A DNA stretch of 33,558 nt from CAYXEN01 sp964464035 (GCA_964464035.1 CAYXEN010000023.1:1-33558), one strand, 5' to 3'. Positions 1-8,720 are shown, numbered from the stretch's first letter. A program made the numbers and translations. The notes: a model not told the origin generated them from the letters alone.

Positions 1-1955
1 TATATGACGTGGTTCGAGCCGACCGGCCAGGGGAAAGACGAGATGTCTCCCGTGAATCCTTCATCCGGACTGTCGTACGCTCCGTCCGTGGGAGTCATGG
101 GAGTTGCGTTTCCGGCTCCCGGGTCACTGTCGGCGAATCCTTCGACGGCCGCTATGTTGCTTCCTCCCGTGGTTGCGTCGCTCGCCGTTCCAGTAACCGT
201 TACGTATGCTTGGCCTGCGTTTATGCTGCCCGGGCCGGTCAGGGCGGTGACGATGGGGCCGTCGCCGTCAGCAGCCGTCACCGTTATCTCGATGAAGTTT
301 TCGTCACCCCAGTTGCCCACGACGTCCTTGCCGATCAGGTACACCTTGTAAGGAGAATCGATGGACATCCATGTCGACGTATTGAGAGTCAACGTCATGG
401 TCTCAAGAGGTGAGTCCAGCACTCCGTCCACTGGGGTCAAGGGCGCCCCGCTTCCGCCCGGACCCATGGTGTTGACGAAGGCTTCCGCGTATGCGATGTT
501 GGATCCGCCCGTCGGCGTGTCGTCTATGTCCGCCGTTATCGTTATTGACGCCGTACCCTCGGGGATCGTCAACGAGGGGCTGGCGCTCATGTTGGTCACC
601 ACGGGACCCAGATTGTCGCTTGCCATGATGACGAGCGTTGCCGTCTCCGGGGGGCCCCACGAGAAGGGATTGTCCGCATCCCGGCCTTTCACGTAGAAAG
701 TATACGGGCTGCCTGCAGCGGTCCATCCGGTGATGTCGACCACCGCGTAGACGTTTTCGACAGGTGAATCGAAGGCGCCGTCGTTCGGGGCCATGCTGTT
801 GCCGACGCTCAGCGATGGAACGTCGTATCTGGCGCCGACTATGTTTGCGCTTCCAAAGCCTATGTCGTTCACCTCGGCGGTCAACAGCACGTTGTTAGTG
901 GACCCCTCGATCATGGCGAACGTATTCGATCCGTTGATTTTCACGAAGCGCGTCTCCGGCCCTCCGACCTTGAGCAGCACGGAGTTGGAACTGGGCATTC
1001 CCTTGTACATGCATGATATCCTTGTGATCCCGGGTCCTACTCCCGTGGCGAGACCCTCGTTGTTCTCCATCCCCGATCCCGGGATGAACGTTCCTATCTT
1101 GGCCACCGAGGTATCACTCGAATTCCAGAAACAATAAGTCGTCACGTCCACCGCTCCGGCTTTTTCGTACGTAGCGGTGGCGTAGAATTGTAAATCGTCT
1201 CCTATCAGGATGCCCTGCGCCGGGTCGGGTGTTATGGTCAAGTCCAAGAGGTTGTCGGAGCTCGCCTGCTTGGCCAGCAACTCCAGGTTGATCGGGTACA
1301 CCCTCGTGTTCAGGACGTATTGGAGATAGCCGTTGTTGTAGTTGATACGCGGGTCTGGTGTCTCGGACTCGAACGTGAGAGTGATCTCGACCGAGCGGAT
1401 GTCATTGATGTCGGGCACGCCGTTCCCGTTCAAGTCCGCGACGGTCGTGTCCGATTCCACCACGGCGTCGTCGCCGCTTCCGTTGAGTAGCGGGACGCCG
1501 TTGGCGTCATAGTACTGGAACTCGAGTTTTCGTACCCCCCTGGCTATCGGGATGGATCCTTGGGCGAGATCGGTGAGATCACGTCGGTAGAGATAGGCGT
1601 CATGGGGGTTCGGCGTGTCGGACAACTCAGTCGAATCGCCGACGTAATATACCACCAGGTCCGTGGGCTTGTCGTTGTCGATGTCGGCCCAGAAAGCCAC
1701 CTTGGTACGCCCGGCCTTGGTGAAGGCGGGCAGGGTGGCGATCCCGTACCCCGCCTGGCGGATGTCCTTGAGCATCTCGTCCATGCCGACGCGGAGGTTC
1801 TGCTCGATATTCGCGGCCATCTTGCCGCGGCCTACCGACTTCGTGCTGGAAATGAGAAGCCTGTATATCACTCCGATCACCATTCCGAAAACCAGGATGG
1901 TGACCACGAGTTCGACCAGTGAGAAGCCCTTATGTCCGTGCGACGTTGCTTTCAT
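1..1955 (-). CDS. PilW/GspJ-like minor prepilin with Ig-like repeat extension (3' end outside window)
   Basis: The frame is open from an ATG at 1955 to the window edge, so at least 651 codons are present and the C-terminus is missing. It starts with a type IV prepilin leader: ten residues ending HKG, then FSLVELVV with Glu at +5 and a hydrophobic helix to about residue 32. Such leaders are cut by the prepilin peptidase PilD. Residues 1-220 resemble a PilW/GspJ minor pilin. Where those proteins normally stop, this one continues with a Big2-like Ig segment (about 233-330) and then three modules of about 115 residues marked by P-x-DG-x-x-DSP-x-E. The DNA copies of that motif lie near 778-794, 424-440 and 82-98. 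The ATG is 5 nt past the stop of the upstream prepilin, and its ribosome binding site (AAGGGG) lies inside that gene, so translation is probably coupled. A pilus-tip adhesive role is inference. Confidence 0.85.
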   Translation of the reverse strand, partial: MKATSHGHKGFSLVELVVTILVFGMVIGVIYRLLISSTKSVGRGKMAANIEQNLRVGMDEMLKDIRQAGYGIATLPAFTKAGRTKVAFWADIDNDKPTDLVVYYVGDSTELSDTPNPHDAYLYRRDLTDLAQGSIPIARGVRKLEFQYYDANGVPLLNGSGDDAVVESDTTVADLNGNGVPDINDIRSVEITLTFESETPDPRINYNNGYLQYVLNTRVYPINLELLAKQASSDNLLDLTITPDPAQGILIGDDLQFYATATYEKAGAVDVTTYCFWNSSDTSVAKIGTFIPGSGMENNEGLATGVGPGITRISCMYKGMPSSNSVLLKVGGPETRFVKINGSNTFAMIEGSTNNVLLTAEVNDIGFGSANIVGARYDVPSLSVGNSMAPNDGAFDSPVENVYAVVDITGWTAAGSPYTFYVKGRDADNPFSWGPPETATLVIMASDNLGPVVTNMSASPSLTIPEGTASITITADIDDTPTGGSNIAYAEAFVNTMGPGGSGAPLTPVDGVLDSPLETMTLTLNTSTWMSIDSPYKVYLIGKDVVGNWGDENFIEITVTAADGDGPIVTALTGPGSINAGQAYVTVTGTASDATTGGSNIAAVEGFADSDPGAGNATPMTPTDGAYDSPDEGFTGDISSFPWPVGSNHVI

Positions 1956-1960
1956 TCTCG

Positions 1961-2479
1961 CTACCCCTTGTAAGAGACCACCGTCGATATGCTGACGGGT
2001 TCGTTTCCTCCGACCGGCGTGATCTTGACGGTTATTTTCTTGTAGAAAGTGGGCGTCGAGGCGGTGGTATCGCCGTTGGCATAGCAGTAAGAAACCGATA
2101 TGGCCGCCTTGAAATTGTCGTAGTTCGGTATCGGATCCAGCAAGAAACCGTTGAAATCGTCAACGTCGTCGAATGTCCCGTAACTTTCGTTCGCATCGGG
2201 CCCGAGCATGCCCGGCGGGGTCATGTTGTTGGGAGTGACTTGATTGAGAGTGGCCAACGTTCCATCGGCTTCTTTCTCGTCGAACGCATAAGCCGCCACT
2301 TCGTCGAGGAACCTCTGGGTGAGGGTCACGGAAGTGGTTCTCGCCTTGGCGTGGGTGATCTTGCGGGTCGAGTACGGTATCATCATCCCCATGGACAACA
2401 ACCCGATGGCGAAGATGATGATGGCCACCATTATCTCGAGAAGCGTCATGCCTTTCTTATTGCTTAGGAATGAGAACAT
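1961..2479 (-). CDS. PilV-like minor prepilin
   Basis: A 172-residue type IV prepilin. The leader MFSFLSNKKG is followed by MTLLEIMVAIIIFAIGLLSM, with Glu at +5 and a long hydrophobic helix. The methionine-rich helix end (LLSMGMM) is typical of PilV/GspI minor pilins, which help prime pilus assembly at the inner membrane. An in-frame GTG at 2503 directly abuts the upstream stop and would add eight residues. I chose the ATG at 2479 because AGGAG sits eight bases before it and it gives a normal ten-residue leader. The remaining ~145 residues are a soluble beta-rich domain with no clear motif. The gene lies between a FimT/GspH-like gene and a PilW-like gene, the usual minor-pilin order. Confidence 0.85.
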   Translation of the reverse strand: MFSFLSNKKGMTLLEIMVAIIIFAIGLLSMGMMIPYSTRKITHAKARTTSVTLTQRFLDEVAAYAFDEKEADGTLATLNQVTPNNMTPPGMLGPDANESYGTFDDVDDFNGFLLDPIPNYDNFKAAISVSYCYANGDTTASTPTFYKKITVKITPVGGNEPVSISTVVSYKG

Positions 2480-2503
2480 TTCCTTCCTCTCCTGTTTGTT
2501 CAC

Positions 2504-2983
2504 CTACCAGTGCGAGAATTCCTGGACCATGCCGGATCGCGACACGCTGATGCTCTTGAGAACGTTGTTCCTGTCCTTGAGCTTTATTGTGATCGGCAGG
2601 TCGTTGATCGAGATGGTTCCCCGGGGCTCGATCTCGATCGTGCCGTCGGAGGGTGTGCTCGTCGTGCTAATATAGATTCCGGGCGGCAGGCTGTAGAGGT
2701 TGCCGGGCGGGTCCGTGGTCCAGACCCCGATGGAATCCTGCCTTAGGATCCTGAACTGATTCGTGTTGTAGTTGTATTCGAGCATGTATTTCTTCTTGCT
2801 GGCAATGGCTTTTTGCCTGGCGAACATGATCTTGTTCGAGATCAAGTTGCTCGCGACCTGGAGCTGTTGGGCGGAATTCCTCTTTACGAATGCAGGTATG
2901 GAGACTGCCATCAAGATGCCGATGATGGATATGGCCACCATCAGCTCGGCCAAGTTGACACCTGCTTGTGATCTGATTCTCAT
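2504..2983 (-). CDS. FimT/GspH-like minor prepilin
   Basis: A 159-residue type IV prepilin. The short leader MRIRSQAG is followed by VNLAELMVAISIIGILMAVSIP, with Glu at +5. The Pro at the end of the hydrophobic segment and the length fit FimT/GspH minor pilins. The C-terminal part (about 60-159) is the soluble head, including a stretch like the GspH pattern of short strands around GTIEIEPRGT and ITIKLKDRN. The start at 2983 is supported by AGAGGGG six bases upstream. The frame stays open to 3229, but that sequence is Pro/Arg/Ala-rich and lies before the leader, so I exclude it. This is the first gene of a leftward prepilin operon, and a sigma-54-like promoter sits about 200 bases upstream. 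Confidence 0.85.
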   Translation of the reverse strand: MRIRSQAGVNLAELMVAISIIGILMAVSIPAFVKRNSAQQLQVASNLISNKIMFARQKAIASKKKYMLEYNYNTNQFRILRQDSIGVWTTDPPGNLYSLPPGIYISTTSTPSDGTIEIEPRGTISINDLPITIKLKDRNNVLKSISVSRSGMVQEFSHW

Positions 2984-3124
2984 CTCGTTCCCCTCTTCTT
3001 CTGATCTTTGCGGACCCGAAAGCATGGGCTCGAGCCGCCCCCGGCGGCCGGCGCTAAATCCACAATTGAAATGCAATATCCGTACCCTCGGCGGCCGATT
3101 TCGGGCGGTCGGCGCGGATGGGAT

Positions 3125-3149
3125 CGCGGCCAGGCTGGGGATGGCCGCG
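3125..3149. other. Perfect 7-bp inverted repeat in the divergent intergenic region
   Basis: CGCGGCC (3125-3131) and GGCCGCG (3143-3149) form a perfect inverted repeat with an 11-base loop. It lies in the 326-base gap between the leftward prepilin genes and the rightward kinase gene. If the sigma-54 site at 3183-3198 is used, the hairpin would be in the 5' leader of the prepilin mRNA. Apart from this repeat and the promoter candidate, I see nothing else in the gap, which is GC-rich with several GGCCGG runs. Confidence 0.35.
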
Positions 3150-3182
3150 CTTGGTAATGGCACTCTTGGCAATGCCTTAGCC

Positions 3183-3198
3183 TGCAAGGAACGTTCCC
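3183..3198 (-). promoter_or_regulatory. Candidate sigma-54 (-24/-12) promoter for the prepilin operon
   Basis: On the minus strand the 16 bases read GGGAACGTTCCTTGCA. Against the sigma-54 consensus TGGCACG-N4-TTGCW this matches 10 of 12 defined positions. The GG and GC dinucleotides have the required spacing. Transcription would start near 3172 and run into the FimT/GspH-like gene at 2983. The adjacent kinase/regulator pair includes an NtrC-type activator with an intact GAFTGA loop, which makes a sigma-54 target here plausible. PilS/PilR control of pilin genes is the known parallel; the link here is inference. Confidence 0.45.
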
Positions 3199-3309
3199 GT
3201 CCGGCCGAAAGCGGCGTGCCGGGCGGCATGGGCCGGCCGGAAAGGACCGGCGCGAGGTGCCGGGAAGGCGAATTTGCGATGGGAATGCCTCATTTTGCAA
3301 GGCGGGGGG

Positions 3310-5232
3310 ATGCCGGTTGCCAGGCTTCAGCCTTTTTTATATGCTCACGACGTGAGGAAATGGCGAGGAATAAGATTCAAATTGACAGCTTTTCTGTCGG
3401 CTTTCCTCGTTATCGTGAACGTCTCATTCTGGGTCTTCTATTTTGTTGCCAGGCAATATCTTGACGAAGATCTCGGAGCCAAGCTGACCGGAATATCGCG
3501 TTTCATCGCTTCCGGTGTGAAGGGGGATTATCTCGTCCGCCTCGAACCGGGAGACGAGGACACGAGAACCTACCGTAACCTGCACGCCAAACTCGACGAG
3601 GCGAGAAAAGCGTTCAGCCTGAACGACGTCCTCCTCGTCGATCTCGAGAAGCATGCGATCATCGACGCGGGCAGGAACCTCCGCATCGGTGACGAAGTCT
3701 TCCTGCTTGAAACGGCCGGTGATGAGATCGCGAAGGCGCTCGAGGGCATTGCGAGCGCTTCGGTCGTCTACCGGGGCGAAGACGGCAAGCTGTACAAGTC
3801 CGGGTACGCGCCGGTACGGAACTCCCGCGGCGACGTCGTCTGTCTGCTGGTCGCCGAGGCCAGTGCCGCGTTCCTGGGCGAGCTGGAAACCTTCCGCAAC
3901 CTGATCGTCTTCATCACGCTGGTCAGTGTCTCCGCCGTGCTGGTCCTGTCCGTTCTTCTTTCGCGCTTCGTGGCTTCACCGATACTTCGCCTTGCAGCGG
4001 CGGCCCGCGGCATCCGTGAAGGCAAGTACTCCGTGCTCTCTTCCCCCGGCGGGAAAGACGAGATCGGGTACCTGGTCGAAGCTTTCAACGAGATGGCGGA
4101 AAGCATCAGGGAGAACGAGGAAAAGCTGAAGTCGCTCTACAAGACCGAGGCCGAGAGGGCGGGCGAAGCGCGGCGGTACGTGGAGACCATCCTGGGAAGC
4201 ATCGCCACGGGCATAGTGTCGGTGGATGGGCGGGGGATAGTCAGGGTGTGTAACGGCGAGGCCTGCCGGATTTTCGGCGTCGATGCGAGCGAAGTCATCG
4301 GCATGCATTACCTGGAGCTCGATTGCCTGCGTCCGTTCCGGGATCTTCTCGAAGGGAGCCTGTCGAGGGGAGAGGTCGCGAGGGAGCGGCCGCTCGAATA
4401 CGATAATGCCGAGGGAAGACGGTTCCATCTCGGCGTATCCGTTTCCCCTTCGAACGAAAGCAGGGAAGAGTCGATAGCCGGGAACATGGTCTTGACCGAT
4501 CATAGTGAGCTCGTCAGGCTGCAGGAGGAAGTGAAACAGAAGGCCACCCTTGCAGCCGTCGGCGAGCTCGCCGCTCACGTCGCGCACGAAGTCCGCAATC
4601 CGCTGGGGAGCATAAAGATCTATATCGACCTGCTCGCCCGCGAGCAGACCGACGAAGCGAAGAGAAATGAGTTCATCGCGAAGATATCTTCGGAAGTATC
4701 GAGGCTCAACGGCATCGTGACCAGTTTCCTACAGTATTCCTCGCCCCTGCGGCTGGAGTTCAGTGAATTTACACTTGCGGACGTGATAAAGGATGCTGTT
4801 CTATTTGCAAGGCGCGAGGAACATTTCGACAGAATCAGGATAGAAGAAAGGTATGGCGGCCTCGAAGATCTCAGGATCAACGCGGACAGGAATCAGCTGA
4901 TGCAGTTGTTCCTGAACCTGATCAGGAACGCATGCGAGGCGATTACCGACGGAGGACAAGTCGAAGTCGCGATGAAACTCTCGGGGGATGCCGGCCGGGA
5001 GGAACCGGGAAAGAGAGCCGTGGTGGTATCCATAAGAGATACGGGGCAGGGCATCGATCCTCGTACTCTATCGAAGATCTTTACGCCTTTCTTCACGACG
5101 AAAGCACATGGTACGGGCCTGGGATTGGCGCTGGCGAAGAGAATAGTGGAGAACCACGGGGGCAGAGTGGAAATAGAATCCAACCCCGGCGAAGGGACGA
5201 CGGTCTTCGTCACCCTTCCATTGCAGTGTTGA
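3310..5232 (+). CDS. Membrane sensor histidine kinase (HAMP-PAS-HisKA-HATPase), NtrB/ZraS/PilS-like
   Basis: A 640-residue two-component sensor. It has a transmembrane helix (about 15-35), an extracytoplasmic sensing domain to about 195, a second helix (about 198-222), a HAMP domain (222-275), a PAS domain (290-390), a dimerization/phosphoacceptor domain with His426 in AAHVAHEVRNP, and a HATPase domain. The N box has Asn540, the G1 box is DTGQGI from 577 and the G2 box is GTGLGLAL from 601. The pattern matches NtrB-type kinases that serve sigma-54 activators, and such an activator follows 91 bases downstream. I chose the ATG at 3310, preceded by AAGG. The frame is open to a TTG at 3274, and a GTG at 3352 would also keep the first helix. 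The periplasmic domain is not one I recognise, so the signal is unknown. Control of the divergent prepilin genes is possible. Confidence 0.9.
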   Translation: MPVARLQPFLYAHDVRKWRGIRFKLTAFLSAFLVIVNVSFWVFYFVARQYLDEDLGAKLTGISRFIASGVKGDYLVRLEPGDEDTRTYRNLHAKLDEARKAFSLNDVLLVDLEKHAIIDAGRNLRIGDEVFLLETAGDEIAKALEGIASASVVYRGEDGKLYKSGYAPVRNSRGDVVCLLVAEASAAFLGELETFRNLIVFITLVSVSAVLVLSVLLSRFVASPILRLAAAARGIREGKYSVLSSPGGKDEIGYLVEAFNEMAESIRENEEKLKSLYKTEAERAGEARRYVETILGSIATGIVSVDGRGIVRVCNGEACRIFGVDASEVIGMHYLELDCLRPFRDLLEGSLSRGEVARERPLEYDNAEGRRFHLGVSVSPSNESREESIAGNMVLTDHSELVRLQEEVKQKATLAAVGELAAHVAHEVRNPLGSIKIYIDLLAREQTDEAKRNEFIAKISSEVSRLNGIVTSFLQYSSPLRLEFSEFTLADVIKDAVLFARREEHFDRIRIEERYGGLEDLRINADRNQLMQLFLNLIRNACEAITDGGQVEVAMKLSGDAGREEPGKRAVVVSIRDTGQGIDPRTLSKIFTPFFTTKAHGTGLGLALAKRIVENHGGRVEIESNPGEGTTVFVTLPLQC

Positions 5233-5323
5233 ACCTCGCGGCGTCGACGTCTCCCGCCGGGCGTGCTCGGCTGCAGGAGGCGTACTTTCATTGCGGCTCG
5301 GTAACCGGGGAAGCAACGAACAG

Positions 5324-6685
5324 ATGGCAAAGATACTGGTCATAGACGACAACAGGACTCTTCTCGGGGGGATATCGGAAGCGTTGCTGCAGGAGGGCCA
5401 TGAAGTCTTCACGTGCGAGAACGGAGCCGGGGCTTCCAAGCTGATCGAAGGACATGAATTCTCGGTCGTCGTGACCGATCTCAAGCTTCCCGATGCGTCC
5501 GGGCTGGACCTGCTCGAAAAGGTCAAGTCCAAGAACGTGAATACGGCGGTTCTGGTGATGACCGCTTACGGTACGGTCGATACGGCCGTGCAGGCGATGA
5601 AGATGGGGGCGCTCGATTTTCTCACCAAGCCCTTTCCGGCCGACGAGATCGTGGTAAAGATCAGGAAGGCGCTGGATCAAAGGGCTTTGAAGAACGAGCT
5701 CCTGACCCTCAAGAGCCAGGCGGAGCTCCTGCGCGGCGAGATGAAACATTTCTACGATCCGGAGGGAATAATCGGCGAGTCCCCGCAGATGTCGGCGATC
5801 AAGCGCGAGATCGAGCAGCTCGCCGCAAGCTCCGCCGCGGTTCTCATCCTGGGTGAGACCGGCACCGGCAAGGAGTTGATCGCCCGGGCGATACATTACA
5901 GGAGCCCGCGCAGCAGGGGCCCGTTCATAAGGGCCAACTGCGCCGCATTCGCGGAGACGCTTCTCGAGAGCGAGCTGTTCGGTCACGAGAAGGGGGCGTT
6001 CACCGGCGCGCACGCGAGAAAGCTCGGTCGTTTCGAATTGGCGGACAAGGGGACGATATTTCTCGACGAGATAGCCGAATTGAGCATTTCAGCCCAGGCC
6101 AAGCTGTTGAGGGTGCTCCAGGAACACGAGTTCGAACGCGTGGGCGGCACAGAGGTGATAAGAGTCGACGTGAGGCTCGTGGCTGCGACCAACCGTGATC
6201 TGGAGGAACAGGTGAAGATCGGCGAGTTCAGGGAAGATCTCTACTACAGGCTGAACGTGGTCCCCGTCCATCTGCCCCCACTGAGAGAGAGAAAGATGGA
6301 CATACCCGTGCTCGTCGATTTCTTTCTCAAGCGTTATTGCGAGCAGAATCACAAGAGGATCCGGGGTTTCACTCCGGAGGCGGAGAAGGCTCTAATGCAA
6401 TACGACTGGCCGGGTAACATCAGAGAGCTGGAAAACATGGTCGAGAGAGGCGTGGTTTTGAGCAAGGGCGAGTGGATCGAGGTCTCCTCGCTTCCCTTCT
6501 ATGGAAAACTCAAGGCCGAGGACGGTGCCAAGCCCGGATCCTTCACCGAGAAGGTGGCCGGTTACGAGCGTAAGCTCATAGCCGATGCGATGGCGTCTTG
6601 CGACAACAACATTTCCAAGGCGGCTGAGCTGCTCTCTCTGAGCAGGAGTACGCTGAGGTACAAATTGAAGAAATACGGCCTATGA
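5324..6685 (+). CDS. NtrC-family sigma-54-dependent response regulator
   Basis: A 453-residue regulator with three intact domains. The receiver domain (1-120) has Asp8, Asp9, the phosphoacceptor Asp52 and the Lys of LTKPF. The AAA+ domain (about 140-380) has Walker A GETGTGKE from 177, the sigma-54 contact loop GAFTGA at 224-229, Walker B GTIFLDEIAE and the arginine-finger region REDLYYRLN. A Fis-type helix-turn-helix closes the protein (NISKAAELLSLSRSTLRYKL). It should be phosphorylated by the upstream kinase and activate sigma-54 promoters. The ATG at 5324 gives the canonical start MAKILVIDD. A TTG at 5291 has a stronger AGGAGG ten bases upstream and would add 11 residues, so the start is not fully settled. 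The last bases overlap the next gene (ATGA). Confidence 0.93.
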   Translation: MAKILVIDDNRTLLGGISEALLQEGHEVFTCENGAGASKLIEGHEFSVVVTDLKLPDASGLDLLEKVKSKNVNTAVLVMTAYGTVDTAVQAMKMGALDFLTKPFPADEIVVKIRKALDQRALKNELLTLKSQAELLRGEMKHFYDPEGIIGESPQMSAIKREIEQLAASSAAVLILGETGTGKELIARAIHYRSPRSRGPFIRANCAAFAETLLESELFGHEKGAFTGAHARKLGRFELADKGTIFLDEIAELSISAQAKLLRVLQEHEFERVGGTEVIRVDVRLVAATNRDLEEQVKIGEFREDLYYRLNVVPVHLPPLRERKMDIPVLVDFFLKRYCEQNHKRIRGFTPEAEKALMQYDWPGNIRELENMVERGVVLSKGEWIEVSSLPFYGKLKAEDGAKPGSFTEKVAGYERKLIADAMASCDNNISKAAELLSLSRSTLRYKLKKYGL

Positions 6686-7593
6686 AACGCAGGTGTATGA
6701 CACTCGCCTTCCTGGCTTTGATGCTCTTCTTGTATCCCCGTCTCACCAGGGCTTGCAGCCCAACCGAAATCGATTCTCTCGCCGCCGTGATCGAGGAGCG
6801 TGACGGTGAGCTGAAAGGACTCGACGCGAAGCTCGCCGCGCTGAGAGACAGGCTCGGGGCGGTCACGCGAGAAATAGGGAAGGAGAAGGCGGGAAGACCG
6901 GGAAGTCGGGGCGTCTTGAGCAGGATGAGAATAGAGAAGCTTCTCAAGAAATCCCGATCGCTCTCCGACGAGATGGAGGCTCTCGCCCGGCTGAAGAGCA
7001 GGCGGCGGAGCGCCCGCATGAGTGCTCGGGGAAGATTGCGGGCCTGCCTGGAGAAACTCGTCGCGGCAGGCTGGGCGAACGTGCTGGAAGCGATTCGGGA
7101 TCATCGTTTCGAGGATGCGAGAACGGCGCTGGAATCGACGAGGAATCTGGAAGGAAGGCTGTCCGATCTGGGGGACCATGATGTCCCGCGCCGCGAGTAT
7201 CCCCTCTTCACCGAGGACGTGATCAGGAACTATCTCAGGACGGAAGACGACAGGCGGTTCTTGATGGGCATGATGTGGGATCAGATGGACAAGGCGCTAA
7301 GAGACAGTTCCGTGCTTGCCAGGAAGCGGAGCGAGGCCCGCACGCTGATAACGCAGAAAAGAGACCTCTTGGCACTGCTCGACGAGGCGGAGGACGCCGG
7401 AGTGGAGGGTGCCAGTTTCTTCGATGATTTCGACAAGGAGGAATTGACCTTCGAGATCAAGCAATTGGAAGAGCGGGAGGGGGAGATCACGTCCGCTCTC
7501 GAGAAGGCGCGGGAGGCGATCGCCTACTATCTGGAGCACATTCGTTTCATCGAGGGATTGGAAGCAGCCGATTACCGGGAGAAGGAAAATTGA
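6682..7593 (+). CDS. Exported coiled-coil protein of unknown function
   Basis: A 303-residue protein with an N-terminal signal peptide (MKRRCMTLAFLALMLFLYP, likely cut near TRA-C). The rest is almost entirely charged and helical, with heptad-like runs at about 30-75, 80-115 and 205-290, so a periplasmic coiled coil is likely. The Cys after TRA resembles a lipobox only loosely, because -3 is Thr rather than Leu, so lipoprotein status is uncertain. The start ATG overlaps the stop of the response regulator (ATGA), and its stop overlaps the TTG start of the outer-membrane protein gene (TTGA). This implies co-translation of regulator, coiled coil and barrel. I do not recognise the family. A periplasmic partner of the downstream barrel is a reasonable inference. 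Confidence 0.7.
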   Translation: MKRRCMTLAFLALMLFLYPRLTRACSPTEIDSLAAVIEERDGELKGLDAKLAALRDRLGAVTREIGKEKAGRPGSRGVLSRMRIEKLLKKSRSLSDEMEALARLKSRRRSARMSARGRLRACLEKLVAAGWANVLEAIRDHRFEDARTALESTRNLEGRLSDLGDHDVPRREYPLFTEDVIRNYLRTEDDRRFLMGMMWDQMDKALRDSSVLARKRSEARTLITQKRDLLALLDEAEDAGVEGASFFDDFDKEELTFEIKQLEEREGEITSALEKAREAIAYYLEHIRFIEGLEAADYREKEN

Positions 7594-8720
7594 GAAAGAG
7601 AATCATAATGACGGGGATCATGGCCGCCGTGGTCGTCGCCGCCTCCCAGGGGGCGAGAGCCGGCATCAAGTTGAAGGATATCTATGGAAGCGTGCTGGGA
7701 GGATACGATTCCAACGCTGACAGGAATTCCGAGGCGACTCCGGGTGCCGGGGTGATAGGCGATGTCCGCTTCCTGCTCTACGGAGGCGCAGGCTTGGAGG
7801 TGACGGCTCCCGGCGGCTACCAGATCAACTTCAGGGCCAAGCCCTACTACATAAAGTATCAGGATTTCGAAGAATGGGACCGCGGGGAGATGTTCCTTCT
7901 CTATGACGCGAGAAAGAGGATCGGCAGGAAGCTCGTCTTGATTGCAAGCGACAAGTATCGCTACACGACCTATCCGAACCGCCGGGGAAGGGATCAGCTG
8001 TACAACTCTTTTCGCTTCAAGATGGAGAGTTCGTTTTCCACCGGGATCAAGCTGGGAGCTCTCTACAGAAACCTGTATCGCAGCAAGCCGCGGAGCATTC
8101 TCCGGGAAAGCCGCGCAAACGGCTTGGGCGTCACCGCCAGGTACAGCCCGTCGGGCGCGCTCACGGCCAACCTGATTCTCCGGCGCGATTACGAGAGCGT
8201 GGAGTTCATCTTCCCCCGTTCGATCGGCGGGCGGAGAACGTGGATGGACTTGTCCTTGCGGTACCATTTCCGGAGAAATCTCATTCTCATGGGCAAGTAC
8301 GTCTACCAGCGGGACGAGATGGATATATTGTTCTTTCCGGGGTCGGACCTGGAGGAGGAACGTGAAAGCGGGGAGGAAGTGACGGATGGAATACTGCAAA
8401 GCATCCGCTTCCTCGAAGACACCGCGTACAATTTTCGCAAGAACCTCGTCATCGGCTCCATCGTGGCGAAGAAGGACGGAGCGTTTCTGGATGTCTTCGG
8501 CCTTTTTCAGCGCAGGCATTTCGCCGAAAAGGTCCTGGAGGTGCCCGGGACCCCTCAGCGCGTGGACGACACCCTTGTCTTCCAGGCCTCGATCCAGACG
8601 GAGCTCACGCCTTGGTCGTCTTTCATGTTCTACGTCCGCTACGAGGACAGCGAAAGCAACGATCCCGATCACGACTACCGGATAACGACCTACGGCTTGG
8701 GGACGAAGTTCTCGTTCTGA
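7590..8720 (+). CDS. Predicted outer-membrane beta-barrel protein
   Basis: A 376-residue protein with a signal peptide (MRKRIIMTGIMAAVVVAA, cut after ARA). It then has repeated alternating amphipathic segments typical of beta strands, for example YQINFRAKPYYIKYQDF, SFSTGIKLGALYRNLYR, TWMDLSLRYHFRRNLILMGKYVY and a last strand that ends in Phe (TYGLGTKFSF), as expected for Bam-assembled barrels. The TTG at 7590 is chosen because it supplies the basic n-region of the signal peptide and has AAGGA just upstream. The ATG at 7608 would lose that charge. The gene is translationally coupled to the coiled-coil gene and is the last of the kinase/regulator operon. Substrate and role are unknown. Confidence 0.75.
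   Translation: MRKRIIMTGIMAAVVVAASQGARAGIKLKDIYGSVLGGYDSNADRNSEATPGAGVIGDVRFLLYGGAGLEVTAPGGYQINFRAKPYYIKYQDFEEWDRGEMFLLYDARKRIGRKLVLIASDKYRYTTYPNRRGRDQLYNSFRFKMESSFSTGIKLGALYRNLYRSKPRSILRESRANGLGVTARYSPSGALTANLILRRDYESVEFIFPRSIGGRRTWMDLSLRYHFRRNLILMGKYVYQRDEMDILFFPGSDLEEERESGEEVTDGILQSIRFLEDTAYNFRKNLVIGSIVAKKDGAFLDVFGLFQRRHFAEKVLEVPGTPQRVDDTLVFQASIQTELTPWSSFMFYVRYEDSESNDPDHDYRITTYGLGTKFSF

Noticed and set aside
403..726. Separate minus-strand gene at 403-726
   Set aside because: It is out of frame with the long prepilin frame that covers 1-1955, is Arg/Gly/His-rich, and has no family features.
3158..3170. Sigma-54 promoter on the plus strand for the histidine kinase
   Set aside because: TGGCAC is followed by a GC, but the spacing between the GG and GC is two bases too short.
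3274..3309. TTG start of the sensor kinase at 3274
   Set aside because: It would add 12 residues with no ribosome binding site. The ATG at 3310 has AAGG at suitable distance and leaves a normal N-terminus.
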